The position numbers and the translations under genes were made by a program. This document shows, piece after piece, positions 19,184 to 29,399 of a stretch of DNA of 64,000 bases; the stretch's first letter is position 1, and each line of letters opens with the position of its first letter. Origin of the DNA: Areca catechu (Eukaryota; Streptophyta; Magnoliopsida; Arecales; Arecaceae); contig JAHSVC010000034.1 in NCBI GenBank assembly GCA_021397845.1, positions 4,673,213 to 4,737,212 on the forward strand, given 5' to 3'. A model generated the notes under the pieces. It was not told the DNA's origin. It worked only from the letters and a program-made list of their open reading frames with translations, and searched no databases.

Positions 19184-19929
19184 ACGTGGACCCAGGCAGC
19201 CGCCCGGTCCGCCAGAAGAAGAGAAGCTTTGCCATGGAGAGGCAGAAGGCGATCGACGAGGAGGTAGAGAAACTTCTCGCCGCCGGTTTCGTCCGAGAAG
19301 TCCAATACCCCAGCTGGTTAGCAAATGTGGTCATGGTAAAGAAGAGCAGCGGTAAGTGGAGGATCTGCGTGGACTACACCGACCTCAATCGAGCTTGCCC
19401 GAAGGACAGCTTCCCTCTGCCAAAGATCGACCAGCTGGTCGACACCACCTCGGGACACCGTCTCCTGTCATTCATGGACGCTTTCTCCGGATACAACCAG
19501 ATCCGTATGAATCCGGAGGACGAAGAGCGTACCGCCTTCATAACTGATCGCGGGACTTTCTGTTACAGGATGATGCCCTTCGGCCTCAAGAACGCGGGGG
19601 CGACGTACCAACGTCTGGTCAATAAAGTCTTCAAAGACCAGATAGGCCGCAACATGCAGGTGTACGTGGACAACATGCTGGTAATGAGCAAACTTGACTC
19701 GGACCACGTAGCCGACCTGGCAGAGACGTTCGGCAACCTCCGGCGCCACCAGATGAAGCTGAATCCGGCGAAGTGCGCCTTCGGGGTCTCCGCCGGAAAG
19801 TTCCTAGGGTTCATGGTGACCCAGAGAGGAATCGAGGCCAACCGGAGAAGGTCCAGGCTATCCTGGACATGGAGCAGCCAGCCTCCAAGAAACAGTGCAG
19901 CAGCTGACCGGCCGGGTTGCGGCCCTTAG
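19120..19929 (+). pseudogene. pol: Reverse transcriptase of the Tat element, catalytic motif YVDN
   Basis: This open frame of 269 residues contains the gypsy RT fingers and palm. The first catalytic Asp is at residue 120 in SFMDAFSGYNQIRM, followed by PFGLKNAGATYQRLVNKVF. The normally invariant YVDD box reads YVDN (182-185; GAC AAC at 19669-19674), so the third catalytic Asp is Asn. From about 19843 the frame slips: GIEAN is followed by unrelated residues, while the expected sequence continues one frame over. A second slip near 19888 restores the frame used by 19895-22243. RT needs both aspartates to hold metal ions, so this copy should be inactive. Confidence 0.88.
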
Positions 19930-22243
19930 CCGTTTCATTTCCAGGTCGGCGGACCGCTGCCGTCCCTTTTTCAAGGTGCTGAGGAAGATGAATGGTTTCG
20001 CCTGGACCGAGGAATGCCAGCAGGCCTTCGAGGAGTTGAAGAAGACGCTCGCATCACCACCTTTGCTGTCCAGGCCCGAGGAAGGGGAGGAGCTTACCCT
20101 CTACTTGGCCGTTACCCCGGAGGCCGTCAGCTCTGTCCTGGTCCGAACCGACGACCACGGGATCCAGCGACCGGTGTACTATACCAGCAAACTCCTCCGG
20201 GACGCGGAGCTCAGGTATTCCCGGCCCGAGAAACTCGTTTTTGCGCTGATAGTATCTGCCCAGCGTCTCAGGCCCTATTTCCAAGCGCATCCCATCGCCG
20301 TCTTGACGGATCAACCGCTGAAAGCGGTGCTCAGCCGACCCGACACCTCGGGGCGATTGGCCAAATGGGCACTGAAACTCAGCGAGTTCGACATTACATA
20401 CCGACCGAGGTCGGCAATGAAGGCACAGGTGCTGGCCGATTTCTTGGTCGAATGCGCAGGTTTGGGCAAGGAGCCCGAGGAGGACTCTTCGGCCCAGCCG
20501 ATGGAGGTCGGCGCCAACAAGCCCGGAGAGGACGCCTGGATCCTCCATGTAGACGGAGCCTCAAACTCCGGAGGGAGCGGAGCTGGGCTCATCCTTGCCA
20601 ACGGCGACGGGGTCGTCGCAGAATGTGCGCTCCGTTTCCAGTTCCCCGCGACAAACAATCAAGCGGAGTACGAGGCGCTTCTCGTCGGACTCAGGGTCTC
20701 CCGCGAGCTGGGCGTGACCAACCTCAGAGCTTTCACTGACTCCCAGCTCGTGGCGGGGCAGGTGTCCGGGGAGTACGTCGCTCACGACCCCCAGATGGCG
20801 AAGTATCTGGAGCTCGTCAAGGCGGGCGCGTCCAAGTTTCGGCGCTTCAACATCTTTCATATCCCCCGCGGGGAGAACGCCCGCGCGGATGCTCTCTCTC
20901 GATTGGCGACTCTGCCAGACACAATGCTGGGACGCGCTCATGTGGAGCGACTCGAAGTCCCGAGCCTCGAAGCACCGACGGGGGTCCATCAGGTCAGCCA
21001 AGAGCCCGGCTGGATGGACAAGTACGCCGCGTACATCACCGACGGCATTCTGCCGGAAGACCGAGACGCGGCTCGCCTCATCAGGAAGAAGGCCGTGCGG
21101 TTTGTCCTGATGGACGGGCAGCTGTATCGAAGGTCCTACTCTTATCCCCTCCTCAAGTGCATTGGACCCGCAGAAGCCAAGCTTGTGCTCCAGGAGATTC
21201 ACGAAGGCATCTGTGGGAACCACGTGGGGGGCAGGGCATTGGCATACAAGGCCCTTCGTCAAGGCTACTTCTGGGAGACGATGAAGGAGGATGCCGCTGA
21301 CTTCGTGAAGAGATGCGACCGGTGCCAGCGCCACGCCACGGTACAGCGGCAACCCTCCAACCCGATCTCTCAACTCTCAGCCCCCTGGCCATTCGCCCAG
21401 TGGGGAATGGACCTTCTGGGCCCATTCCCGCCGGCATCCGGCCATCGGAAGTTCCTGATAGTGGCCATCGACTACTTCACAAAGTGGGTCGAAGCCGAAC
21501 CCTTGGCAAGAATCACCGAAGCAAACGTCGCCAAATTCTTCTGGAAGTCCATCGTCTGCCGCTTCGGCCTCCCCCACACCGTGGTCACCGACAACGGACG
21601 CCAGTTCGACTGTCGAGAGTTCGAGGATTTCTGCAACGACCTCGGCATCAAACATCGCTTCACCTCGGTGGCGCACCCCCAGACCAACGGGGAGGCTGAG
21701 GTCACGAACAGGACCATTCTTCAGGGCCTCCGCACGCGGCTAGACCAAGCCAAGGGCAGGTGGGCCGACGAGCTTCCCAGTGTTCTTTGGGCATACCACA
21801 CCACTCCAAGGACGGCTACCGACGAAACCCCATTCAACCTCGTCTTCGGGGCCGAGGCAGTCATCCCGATCGAGCTCAGCATACCCACGCTGCGCGTAGA
21901 ACAATACGACGAGACAGAAAACCCGGCCAGGATGATGCTCAACCTAGACCTCCTCGAAGAAACAAGGGACAAGGCCCGAATTCGAATGGCGGCATACCGG
22001 CAACGTGTAGCCAGATATTACAACTCTCGAGTACGGCCGAAGGTTTTTCGTCCCGGGGACTTGGTCCTCCGGCGTACAGAAGCCTCCCAGCCACGAGAGT
22101 GCGGCAAGCTTTCACCCAACTGGGAAGGCCCTTATCGGATAGCAGAAGCCCTCCCCCACGGGGCATGTTACTTGGAAGAATTGGGAGGTGCCAGGTTCCC
22201 CCGGACATGGAACCCCTCGAACCTGAGAATGTACTACCAGTGA
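19895..22243 (+). CDS. pol: RNase H, second RNase H and integrase of the Tat element
   Basis: An uninterrupted frame of 782 residues. Residues ~25-190 are the RT-linked RNase H (YYTSKLLRDAELRYSRPEKL). About 213-345 are a second RNase H of archaeal type (LHVDGASNSGGSGAGL...DALSRLA), the Tat hallmark. Integrase follows, with a zinc finger (His at 436, CDRCQ near 475) and a catalytic core with Asp506 (MDLLG), Asp566 (TDNG) and Glu602 (GEAEVTNR), giving DD35E. A C-terminal GPY-like region (NWEGPYRI) ends at YYQ. It removes RNA from hybrids and inserts cDNA in the nucleus. The first ATG is an artefact of the upstream frameshift; in life this is part of Gag-Pol. It looks fully intact. Confidence 0.92.
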   Translation: MQQLTGRVAALSRFISRSADRCRPFFKVLRKMNGFAWTEECQQAFEELKKTLASPPLLSRPEEGEELTLYLAVTPEAVSSVLVRTDDHGIQRPVYYTSKLLRDAELRYSRPEKLVFALIVSAQRLRPYFQAHPIAVLTDQPLKAVLSRPDTSGRLAKWALKLSEFDITYRPRSAMKAQVLADFLVECAGLGKEPEEDSSAQPMEVGANKPGEDAWILHVDGASNSGGSGAGLILANGDGVVAECALRFQFPATNNQAEYEALLVGLRVSRELGVTNLRAFTDSQLVAGQVSGEYVAHDPQMAKYLELVKAGASKFRRFNIFHIPRGENARADALSRLATLPDTMLGRAHVERLEVPSLEAPTGVHQVSQEPGWMDKYAAYITDGILPEDRDAARLIRKKAVRFVLMDGQLYRRSYSYPLLKCIGPAEAKLVLQEIHEGICGNHVGGRALAYKALRQGYFWETMKEDAADFVKRCDRCQRHATVQRQPSNPISQLSAPWPFAQWGMDLLGPFPPASGHRKFLIVAIDYFTKWVEAEPLARITEANVAKFFWKSIVCRFGLPHTVVTDNGRQFDCREFEDFCNDLGIKHRFTSVAHPQTNGEAEVTNRTILQGLRTRLDQAKGRWADELPSVLWAYHTTPRTATDETPFNLVFGAEAVIPIELSIPTLRVEQYDETENPARMMLNLDLLEETRDKARIRMAAYRQRVARYYNSRVRPKVFRPGDLVLRRTEASQPRECGKLSPNWEGPYRIAEALPHGACYLEELGGARFPRTWNPSNLRMYYQ

Positions 22244-22309
22244 TGTAAGGCTCCCGGCTCCTTTAACAAAGCTTCTTCACTTTAAACATTCTTCCTAAAC
22301 TTTAGCAAG

Positions 22310-23217
22310 GAGGCCTGCGAAGATCCCGGGCTTCGGCCTGGAAGGTGGCGTCGAACCCAGTTCGCCCACACAAGCCCGGAGCACAGCTCAGCAAGCCGCG
22401 CAAGGTTTGAGAAAGCCTGCGGCATCGAGCTCAGTCCGGAAGATCCTAGGCTTCAGCCTGGAAGGTGGCGCCGAATCCGCTTCGCCCACGCAAGCCCGGA
22501 GCACAGCTCGGCAAGCCGCGCAAGGTTTGAGAAAGCCTGCGGCATCGAGCTCAGTCCGGAAGATCCTGGGCTTCGGCCCGGAAGGTGGCGTCGAACCCAG
22601 TTCGCCCACACAAGCCCGGAGCACAGCTCAGCAAGCCGCGCAAGGTTTGAGAAAGCCTGCGGCATCGAGCTCAGTCCGGAAGATCCTAGGCTTCGGCCTG
22701 GAAGGTGGCGCCGAATCCGCTTCGCCCACGCAAGCCCGGAGCACAGCTCGGCAAGCCGCGCAAGGTTTGAGAAAGCCTGCGGCATCGAGCTCAGTCCGGA
22801 AGATCCTGGGCTTCGGCCTGGAAGGTGGTGTCGAACCCAGTTCGACCACGCAAGCCCGGAGCACAGCTCAGCAAGCCGCGCAAGGTTTGAGAAAGCCTGC
22901 GGCATCGAGCTCAGTCCGGAAGATCCTGGGCTCCGGCCTGGAAGGTGGCGCCGAATCCGCCTCGCCCACGCAAGCCCGGAGCACAGCTCAGCAAGCCGCG
23001 CAAGGTTTGAGAAAGCCTGCGGCATCGAGCTCAGTCCGGAAGATCATGGGCTCCGGCCTGGAAGGTGGCGCCGAATCCGCTTCGCCCACGCAAGCCCGGA
23101 GCACGGCTCAGCAAGCCGCGCAAGGTTTGAGAAAGCCTGCGGCATCGAGCTCAGTCCGGAGGATCCCGGGTTTCGGCCCAGAAGATGGTGCAGGAACTGT
23201 GCTGTCCGCGCAAGCAT
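22310..23217 (+). repeat. 120-bp tandem array downstream of Tat pol
   Basis: Seven near-identical 120-bp units and one diverged unit follow the integrase stop. Two variants alternate for most of the array: one with GTCGAACCCAGTTCGCCC (from 22321, 22561, 22801) and one with GCCGAATCCGCTTCGCCC (from 22441, 22681, 22921, 23041). That gives a 240-bp higher-order period. As 120 is divisible by three, the array leaves long open frames on both strands (a 40-residue repeat on the plus strand, 22407-23219). These are by-products of the repeat; no start context or domain supports a protein. Confidence 0.92.
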
Positions 23218-23511
23218 GAAGGCAGCCCAAAGTCGGACCTGCTCAGGATTCTTGCCCTGCCGCAACACGGCTCTGCAGACCCCGTCCTTCGATTTAGTAT
23301 AGAAGGACCAGGCCTGCAGTTATCTCAGGTGTCCCAGACCGACATCTCAGAAACAAAAAGAAGAAAAAAGAAAAAGAAGCAAAGATGATAGACAAGTTTT
23401 TATGAAAAAGGAGTCTTCATTACAAAGTGTTCAGTACAAACTGGGAGCTCCGACAGGCCGGAACTCCCAAAAAAAGAAGAGGACGAAGACAGCAAAAATA
23501 CAAAGTAAAGG
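23218..23511. other. Spacer between the tandem array and the antisense gene
   Basis: No gene is seen. Purine-rich AAGAAAAAAGAAAAAGAAG lies at 23358-23380. On the minus strand the segment would be the 3' untranslated part of the antisense gene; a CATAAAAAC sequence near 23397-23405 might serve as a weak polyadenylation signal. Confidence 0.45.
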
Positions 23512-25795
23512 TCACTGGGGCACAGGGTCGGCGCCGTCCGCCGGAGGTGCGGACGCCACCTCTTCAACCTCCACGACAACCGGCTCCGGGGGCTGTGTCG
23601 GGGCCGCGGCGTCATCAGTCGGAGGAGCTGCAGGTGCCGCCTGAGGTGTCGCCTGGGCCGTACCGGAGGCCCTGCCCTCGCTCCCCGGCTTCCTGCCGCC
23701 GACGACGACCGCACTCAGGTCCAGTTGGGGGAAGAAGGCCCCCACCTTTTCCCGGCACATCCGGAACCCCTTCAGGAAGGAGTCCACGGCGGCCTCCCGG
23801 ACTTCCGACGTGAACTCGTCGGAGGCCCGGAACTTGGGGACGGCCTCCTGCGCTTCCCGCTTCGCCGCCTCCAGGAGCCCGTTGATGTAGGAGCTCCGGT
23901 CCTTCGCCGCGGCAACCTCTCGCCGGGCCTCATCCAGTTGGCGCTCCAAAAACAGGGAATGGGCCTGCAGGCGGGCCTTCTCCGCCGCATCCTCCTCAGT
24001 CCGGCGCTGGTTGGAGGTCCGCTCCTCCGCCAAGGAAGCCTCCAGTTCCTTGTTCCGCTCCTCGGAACGCGTCAGGTCGGACTGGAGGGCCTGCTTCTCA
24101 GCTCGCAGCTCGGCCCCCTTGTCCATCAGGTCCTTCACATCGGTCGCGAGTTTGCCAAGCTTTAGCTCCCGATCGGAGTCCCGCTTGGCGTTCCCTACGA
24201 GGTAGTTCCTCAGTAGGAGGACGTCGTTCCCGATCTGCAGAGGCAAAAACAGCGCACGTCAGTACCGAGGCAGGAGGCCTCGGATTGGAAGAGAAAAGAA
24301 GAGTCAAGGATCAGGCTTACCGTGAAGAGTTGGGGCAGGATGCCGAGCAGCGCATCCGCGTAATCTCGGCCGCCCCGAGCTCGGCGGTCCCGGGCGGTGG
24401 AAGCGTACTCCATCAACTTCTCCGCCAGTCCTCGGTCGAGGATGACCGAGTCTCGGTGCGAGATCACCGGCGCCGGGCCCTTCGGGCCGATCCCCGCGGC
24501 AGCTGCCCCCTCTGCAGGAGCTACAGCCGACGGACCGGCGATCGCCACTGGCGGTGCCGTGGGGCTGCTGACAGGAGTGGGCCCGGCGATGGGCAGAGCG
24601 GCGGGCGCCGGAGCTCTCTCGGCGGCGTTGCCAGGTCGTGGGGCCGAGGCGCCAGGGGCGCCGCCCTGAGGAGGTCTGGGCGGAGAAACAGCGGCAGCTG
24701 GGCCGGGCGCGGTCGCCGCTGCGACCTCCCGGCTCGTCTCTGTGCGAGCCCTCTTCGCCACGGGCTCGTCCACGTCGACGACCTCCCTCTGGGCCGCTCC
24801 CTCCAGAAGATTCTCTAAGGAAAACTTCATCCCTGCAAAGTGGAGAAATCAGAAGGTCAGACAGTTCAATCTTAAAAAGAGAGGGGGGAAGGGCAGGAGT
24901 TAATGCGGGGCCAAATCTCACCGGTCTCCCGGATGGGACTGATGCCGGCCTCAAAAAGATTCTGCTCAGAAAGCAGAACCTCGAGCGGCGGGACCACGTC
25001 ACTCAGGAGCTGGCCGTAAGACTCCTGGTCCGCGGCCTCGACTCGAGAACTCCGGTTCGGCGACCGGTCCGGTTCGCTCCAAGCCCAGTCGACGTCGTCG
25101 ACCGAGGCAAAGAAAAATCGGCTCTTCCATCCCTTGACCGAAGAAGGGAGGTCGAACCGGAGACACCTAGGCCGGGGCGAAATGTACCACCAGCCATCAT
25201 CGGTGGAGCACTTCTTCAGGGTGAACAGGGCCCTGAAGAGTGAAAAACGGGCAACGAACCCGTGGAAATGGCAGAAGACAATGAAGGAGAAGATGACCCG
25301 GATGGCATTAGGAGCCAGCTGAGCCGGGACGAGCCGGAAATGGCTGAGAAAGGAAAGGAAAAAAGGGTGCAGAGGAAAACGAAGACCCCCGAGGAGGAAG
25401 TCTTCGTAGAAGGCAATGCGGCCGGGACCGCTCATGGTGACACGCTCCCCGGACCGCGGAGCAAACAGACGAACAGATCCCGGGATGCCATAGGCATCCC
25501 GGAGCAGAGAAAGATCACCTTCGGTCATGGTAGAGGCATGACCGGAGGGACCGGCGGGAAGAAGTGGCGGAGCAGGAAGAGAAGCCAAGGCAGGGAGTGA
25601 ACGGAGGGGCACGGCAGGCGCAACCGGAGGGGACCGGACCCCCCTGGGGATGCCAATAGTGACACCCCCGGGTTGCAAGCGCCGGCGGACCTCCTCTGGA
25701 ATTACCTCCTCATCCGAGGAGGAAGAAGATGGAGTCCTCGGCCGGGATGGACCGGCCTCGTCCGGGTTAGAAGAGACATGGCGTCGGCGCGCCAT
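23512..25795 (-). CDS. Antisense three-exon gene inside the Tat element (Transposase_28-like, coiled coil)
   Basis: I predict a spliced gene opposite to gag-pol: exon 1 25795-24922, intron 24921-24833 (89 bp), exon 2 24832-24321, intron 24320-24235 (86 bp), exon 3 24234-23512. Both introns start GTGAG/GTAAG, end TTTGCAG/CTCTGCAG, and contain CTGAC or TACTGAC branch-like sites. The joined frame has 702 codons and no stop. Exon 1 (about residues 90-215, with GLRFPLHPFFLSFLSHF...LAPNAIRVIFSF) resembles 'putative gypsy type transposon' (Transposase_28, PF04195). Exon 2 is Ala/Pro-rich with a basic KRAR. Exon 3 has a long Glu/Arg/Lys coiled coil, then an acidic Pro-rich tail. The start is in good context (CCATGG). 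Function unknown; antisense ORFs are known in Tat elements. Confidence 0.8.
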
Positions 25796-26269
25796 GGAAG
25801 AAGGAAAGGACAAAGAGACTGAATAAGAAATGAGAGAGGAGGGGGGGCTAGAGAAGGAGAAGAAGACACTCACCCAAAAATGCACAGACGGGCGCGAGCG
25901 GCAGAAGTTGTTAGCCTGCAGCAAACCGCCCACGAAGCAAGGGAAAAAGCCTCGTTCTGGAAAGTCCCCTCCCTTTCAAACTCAGCCGGCAGCAGCCGTA
26001 CCCATCATTCCGCCTCGGACCACTGGATGGTCGCCACGTGGGCGCACGCCCGACACCGTCGCCTCGTTAGCAGAGTAACGGCCTCTGCCCCGAAGCGACA
26101 CATTGATTACGGGCAAGTGGACGACGCGTGGCGACCCCCCATAGGTCTTCAGCCGCATCGAGCCACGACGAATGGAGATCGTGCCAATTATGATGCAAGA
26201 TCTTCGCCTCCCCACGTCATGTCTGCAATTAATCCCGACGTTCCATTTTACGATGCCCCGACGGAACGG
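25796..26269 (-). promoter_or_regulatory. Region between the antisense gene start and the Tat 3' LTR
   Basis: About 470 bp separates the antisense ATG from the polypurine tract. It must hold the antisense promoter and 5' UTR if the gene is expressed on its own. The stretch just upstream of the ATG is pyrimidine-rich on the gene strand (CTCCTCTCTCATTTC). I see no clear TATA box. Transcription could also start inside the 3' LTR. Confidence 0.4.
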
Positions 26270-26283
26270 CGGGCTGGGGGGCA
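26270..26283 (+). other. Polypurine tract of the complete Tat element
   Basis: CGGGCTGGGGGGCA lies directly before the 3' LTR (two bases of spacer). This G-rich tract would prime second-strand DNA synthesis. Confidence 0.75.
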
Positions 26284-26285
26284 AC

Positions 26286-27896
26286 TGTTACAGCCGTGAC
26301 AGTGACGTGGCCAGGCTCAGGTATCGCCGAATGCGAGCGAGCCACGTGCGAGTTTCCCTGCCAGAATCAGCGCCACATCCTCAAAGCTAGGGTCGGCAAG
26401 ACCGCACCGCCCGACGACTATCTGAAGCAAACAGCTCCCGCCGAGGTCGAGTTCGGCGCGGAGTTCCCCCACCGACTCATCTGCGCCCGGGCTCGGAGGA
26501 GTCCGCCCCGAGTAAGGTCGGCCGAGGTCGGCTGACCCTTCGCCTTGCGCCAGGTGGCCACCCGGAGACGGGTCCACCTCGGCCGAAGCCAGGCGATCTT
26601 CTGCCACCTCGCCAGGTGTCCACCCAGGAGGGGTCCACCTAGGCCGAGGTCGGCTGACCCTTCGCCTTGCGCCAGGTGGCCACCCGGAGACGGGTCCACC
26701 TCGGCCGAAGCCAGGCGATCTTCTGCCACCTCGCCAGGTGTCCACCCAGGAGGGGTCCACCTAGGCCGAGGTCGGCTGACCCTCCGCCTTGCGCCAGGTG
26801 GCCACCCGGAGACGGGTCCACCTCGGCCGAAGCCAGGCAATCTTCTGCCACCTCGCCAGGTGTCCACCCAGGAGGGGTCCACCTAGGCCGAGGTCGGCTG
26901 ACCCCCCGCCTTGCGCCAGGTGGCCACCCGGAGACGGGTCCACCTCGGCCGAAGCCAGGCGACCTCCTGCCACCTCGCCAGGTGTCCACCCAGGAGGGGT
27001 CCACCTAAGCCGAGGTCGGCAATTCCCTCGCCTCTCACCAGTTGGCCCCCAGAGACAGGTCCAACTCAGCCGAGGTCAGACCGCTCGTACGGAGAGGCCC
27101 CCGGGGAAAGCGACAGGTCCCGAGGCCATCCCTCGGGCCGTACCGACCCCAGACGGCGTCCCGTACGGAGGGCGGCGGCACGCGGAACGTCACTTACATT
27201 GGCCCGGAAGGTCCCGCAGTCGAGAGACCCGATCCTGACGGAACAGGCCCCGTAAACGGATGGCGCCCACGCTCGGGGAAAAGAGCACTCTCACGGAGCC
27301 CGAAGCCTGACGACTGGCCGCTCTGCCAGCGCCGCCCCCCCTCCTTTTCTCTTCTGTCCTTGCCTTCTCCCTGCTGGGCCCGGTGGACGAGGTCGGAAAG
27401 CCGCCTGGCCCCTTCACCAAAAAGGGAAAAGAAAGGAAGACAGGGGAGAGGAGTTTTCGAGGAGGAAAAGGACAAGCGCACGACGGAGGAAGATAAAGAG
27501 GGAAGAATCGGGAGACTGCAAGGTAAGCCAACTAGCCTGGGGACAAGGAGGAAGCACCGGCACAAGGCCTCGCTCCGAGAAAGAAGCCAGAGATCCCGAG
27601 AGGGGAATACTGGACGCGAGCTCGGCAGGCAGGCCCAGCCGAGATTCCGGTCCCCAGCGCTTCCCCTTCACAAGTTAACTCTCCAAACCTGGGACCCTTT
27701 AGAGGGCCTGGGAGCGAGAGTCTGTTCCCCCACGTCGTCTACTGACTTGACCGTCGGAGCCCCCTCGCCGGAATCCCGGCCAGGGTCCTCTAACCCCTTT
27801 GTTGCAGGTTTCTCGCAGGAAGGGAGGCTCCCTTGCCAGGCGGTCAGGGAGGATCGGTTGATCCTCGGCATGGGCACGGCGACGAGGACGGCAACA
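26286..27896 (+). repeat. 3' LTR of the complete Tat element (1611 bp)
   Basis: It starts TGTTACAGCCGTGACAG and ends CGGCAACA. It includes the same array of 122-bp dimeric units (from about 26529 to 27070). Compared with the 5' LTR there are about ten differences, around half of them one-base changes in homopolymer runs. The right flank is the TSD ACCCC (27897-27901), then copia pol sequence. Confidence 0.95.
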
Positions 27897-27901
27897 ACCC
27901 C
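27897..27901. repeat. Target-site duplication ACCCC, right copy
   Basis: It matches 15110-15114 exactly. The next bases, TAATTCTCTTTTAATC, continue the copia interval left off at 15114. Confidence 0.92.
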
Positions 27902-29345
27902 TAATTCTCTTTTAATCATACAGAATCGATCTTTTTGAAGAGGTTTGGTCAGAATGTCAGCTAATTGTATTTTAATGCACATAAATTCAAGCACAATATC
28001 ATTATTTTCAACATGATCTCTAATAAAATAGTGTATAATTTCAATGTGCTTACTCCTAAAATGCTGAACAAGATTTTTAGTCAAATTTATAGCACTTATA
28101 TTATCACATCTTATGGGTTTCTTAGTTAATTTGATTCCAAAATCTTCAAGTTATTGCTTAATCTATAAGATTTGAGCACAACAACTTCCAGTTACAATAT
28201 ATTCAGTCTCAGCTGCAGATAGTGTAACCGAAGTTTGTTTTTTGCTAAACCATGAGATTAAGTTAACTCCAAGAAATTGGCAAGTTTCACTAGTACTTTT
28301 TCTGTCTAATTTACATCATGCAAAGTCAGCATCAGAATAGCCAGTTAATTTAATTGATGAATCTCTAGAGTACCATAGTCCATTATCAATAGTACCAGAT
28401 AAATATCTAAGAATGTGCTTAACAGCCATTAAATGAGATTCTTTAGGAGCATATTGATATCTAGCACATATGCAAATACTAAACATAATATCTGGTCTAC
28501 TAGCAGTCAAGTACAGTAATGAATCAATGATACCCCTATATAATTTTTGATCAACATTTTTACCACATTTATTTTTATCAAGTTTACAAGAAAGGCTCAT
28601 AGGTATATTTATTGGCTTGGTTGTCTCTATCCCAAACTTCTTTAAGATTTCTCTTGTATATTTAGCTTGGTTGATGAAGATCCCTTCTCTAGTTTGCTTG
28701 ATTTAAAGTCTGAGAAAGAAATTTAGTTCCTCCATCATACTCATTTCGAACTCTCCCTGCATAAGCTTGGCAAACTATTGACAAAGTTTTTATTAGTAGC
28801 ACCAAAAATGATATCATCAATATAAATTTGTACTACTAAGAGATCATCTTTCTTCTTTTTCAAAAATAGGGTAATATCAACATGGCCTCTGGAAAAATTA
28901 TTCTCAATCACAAATTTACTAAGTCTTTCATACCATGCACAGGGTGCTTGTTCTAAACCATAATGTGCTTTATACAATTTGAAAATATGATCAGGATGTG
29001 CATGATTTTCAAAACCAGGTGATTGTTCAATAAAAGTCTTTTCAGCAATATAACCATTTAAAAATGCACTTTTAACATCCATTTGAAACAGTTTGAAATT
29101 CATAAAACATGCAAATATTAAAAGCAATCTAATGGCTTCAAGTCTAGCTACTGGAGCAAATGTTTCATTAAAATCAATTCCTTCTTCTTGATTATAACCT
29201 TTAGCTACCAGTCTAGTCTTATTTCTAGTAACTATTCCATTTTAATCTAATTTATTCATATACACCCATTTTGTACCAATTATTGAAATATTAGATGGTC
29301 TTTCTATTAGTGTCCAAACTTTGCTTCTTTCAAATTGATTTAATT
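27902..29345 (-). pseudogene. pol: RT and RNase H of copia element 2 (broken)
   Basis: The piece 28741-29127 shows copia RT with FKLFQMDVKSAFLNGYI and the catalytic YIDDIIFGATN. The piece 28316-28600 continues with the connection region and the start of RNase H (LYLTASRPDIMFSICICARYQ). The C-terminal end near 27930-28084 has HIEIIHYFIRDHV...QLADILTKPLQKDRF. Stops and frame changes separate the pieces. The frame at the very end runs into the Tat 3' LTR and gives a chimeric open frame that has no meaning. The RT active site is intact but the gene is not. Confidence 0.87.
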
Positions 29346-29399
29346 CTTCTTGCATTGCAATTTGTTAGGGTCTCTTGCAGCTTCTTCAATACATTTAGG

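Larger units (their letters stand above)
15115..27896 (+). mobile_element. Complete Tat-lineage Ty3/gypsy element (12.8 kb)
   Basis: The order is 5' LTR, primer site, gag, protease, RT, RNase H, a second (archaeal-type) RNase H, integrase, a 120-bp tandem array, an antisense spliced gene, a polypurine tract and the 3' LTR. The second RNase H and the extra antisense gene mark the Tat lineage. The LTRs differ at about ten sites over 1.61 kb by eye (roughly six substitutions and four or five one-base indels), so the insertion is recent. Its GC-rich coding sequence contrasts with the AT-rich copia around it. Frameshifts and a changed RT active site suggest it depends on other copies. Confidence 0.95.

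Noticed and set aside
20561..21373. A 270-residue open frame on the minus strand
   Set aside because: It is the complement of the intact RNase H and integrase gene, whose codon use is GC-rich.
22407..23219. A 270-residue open frame with a 40-residue repeat
   Set aside because: It is the tandem array read in frame; other frames are open too, and the repeat has no known fold.
24285..25243. Plus-strand open frames of 177 and 201 residues
   Set aside because: Shadows of the antisense spliced gene, with no domain.
27042..27938. A 298-residue open frame at the end of the Tat 3' LTR
   Set aside because: It runs through the LTR into copia sequence, so it is a chance chimera.
27668..28084. A 138-residue minus-strand open frame
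   Set aside because: Only its first ~60 residues are copia RNase H; the rest is Tat LTR read backwards.
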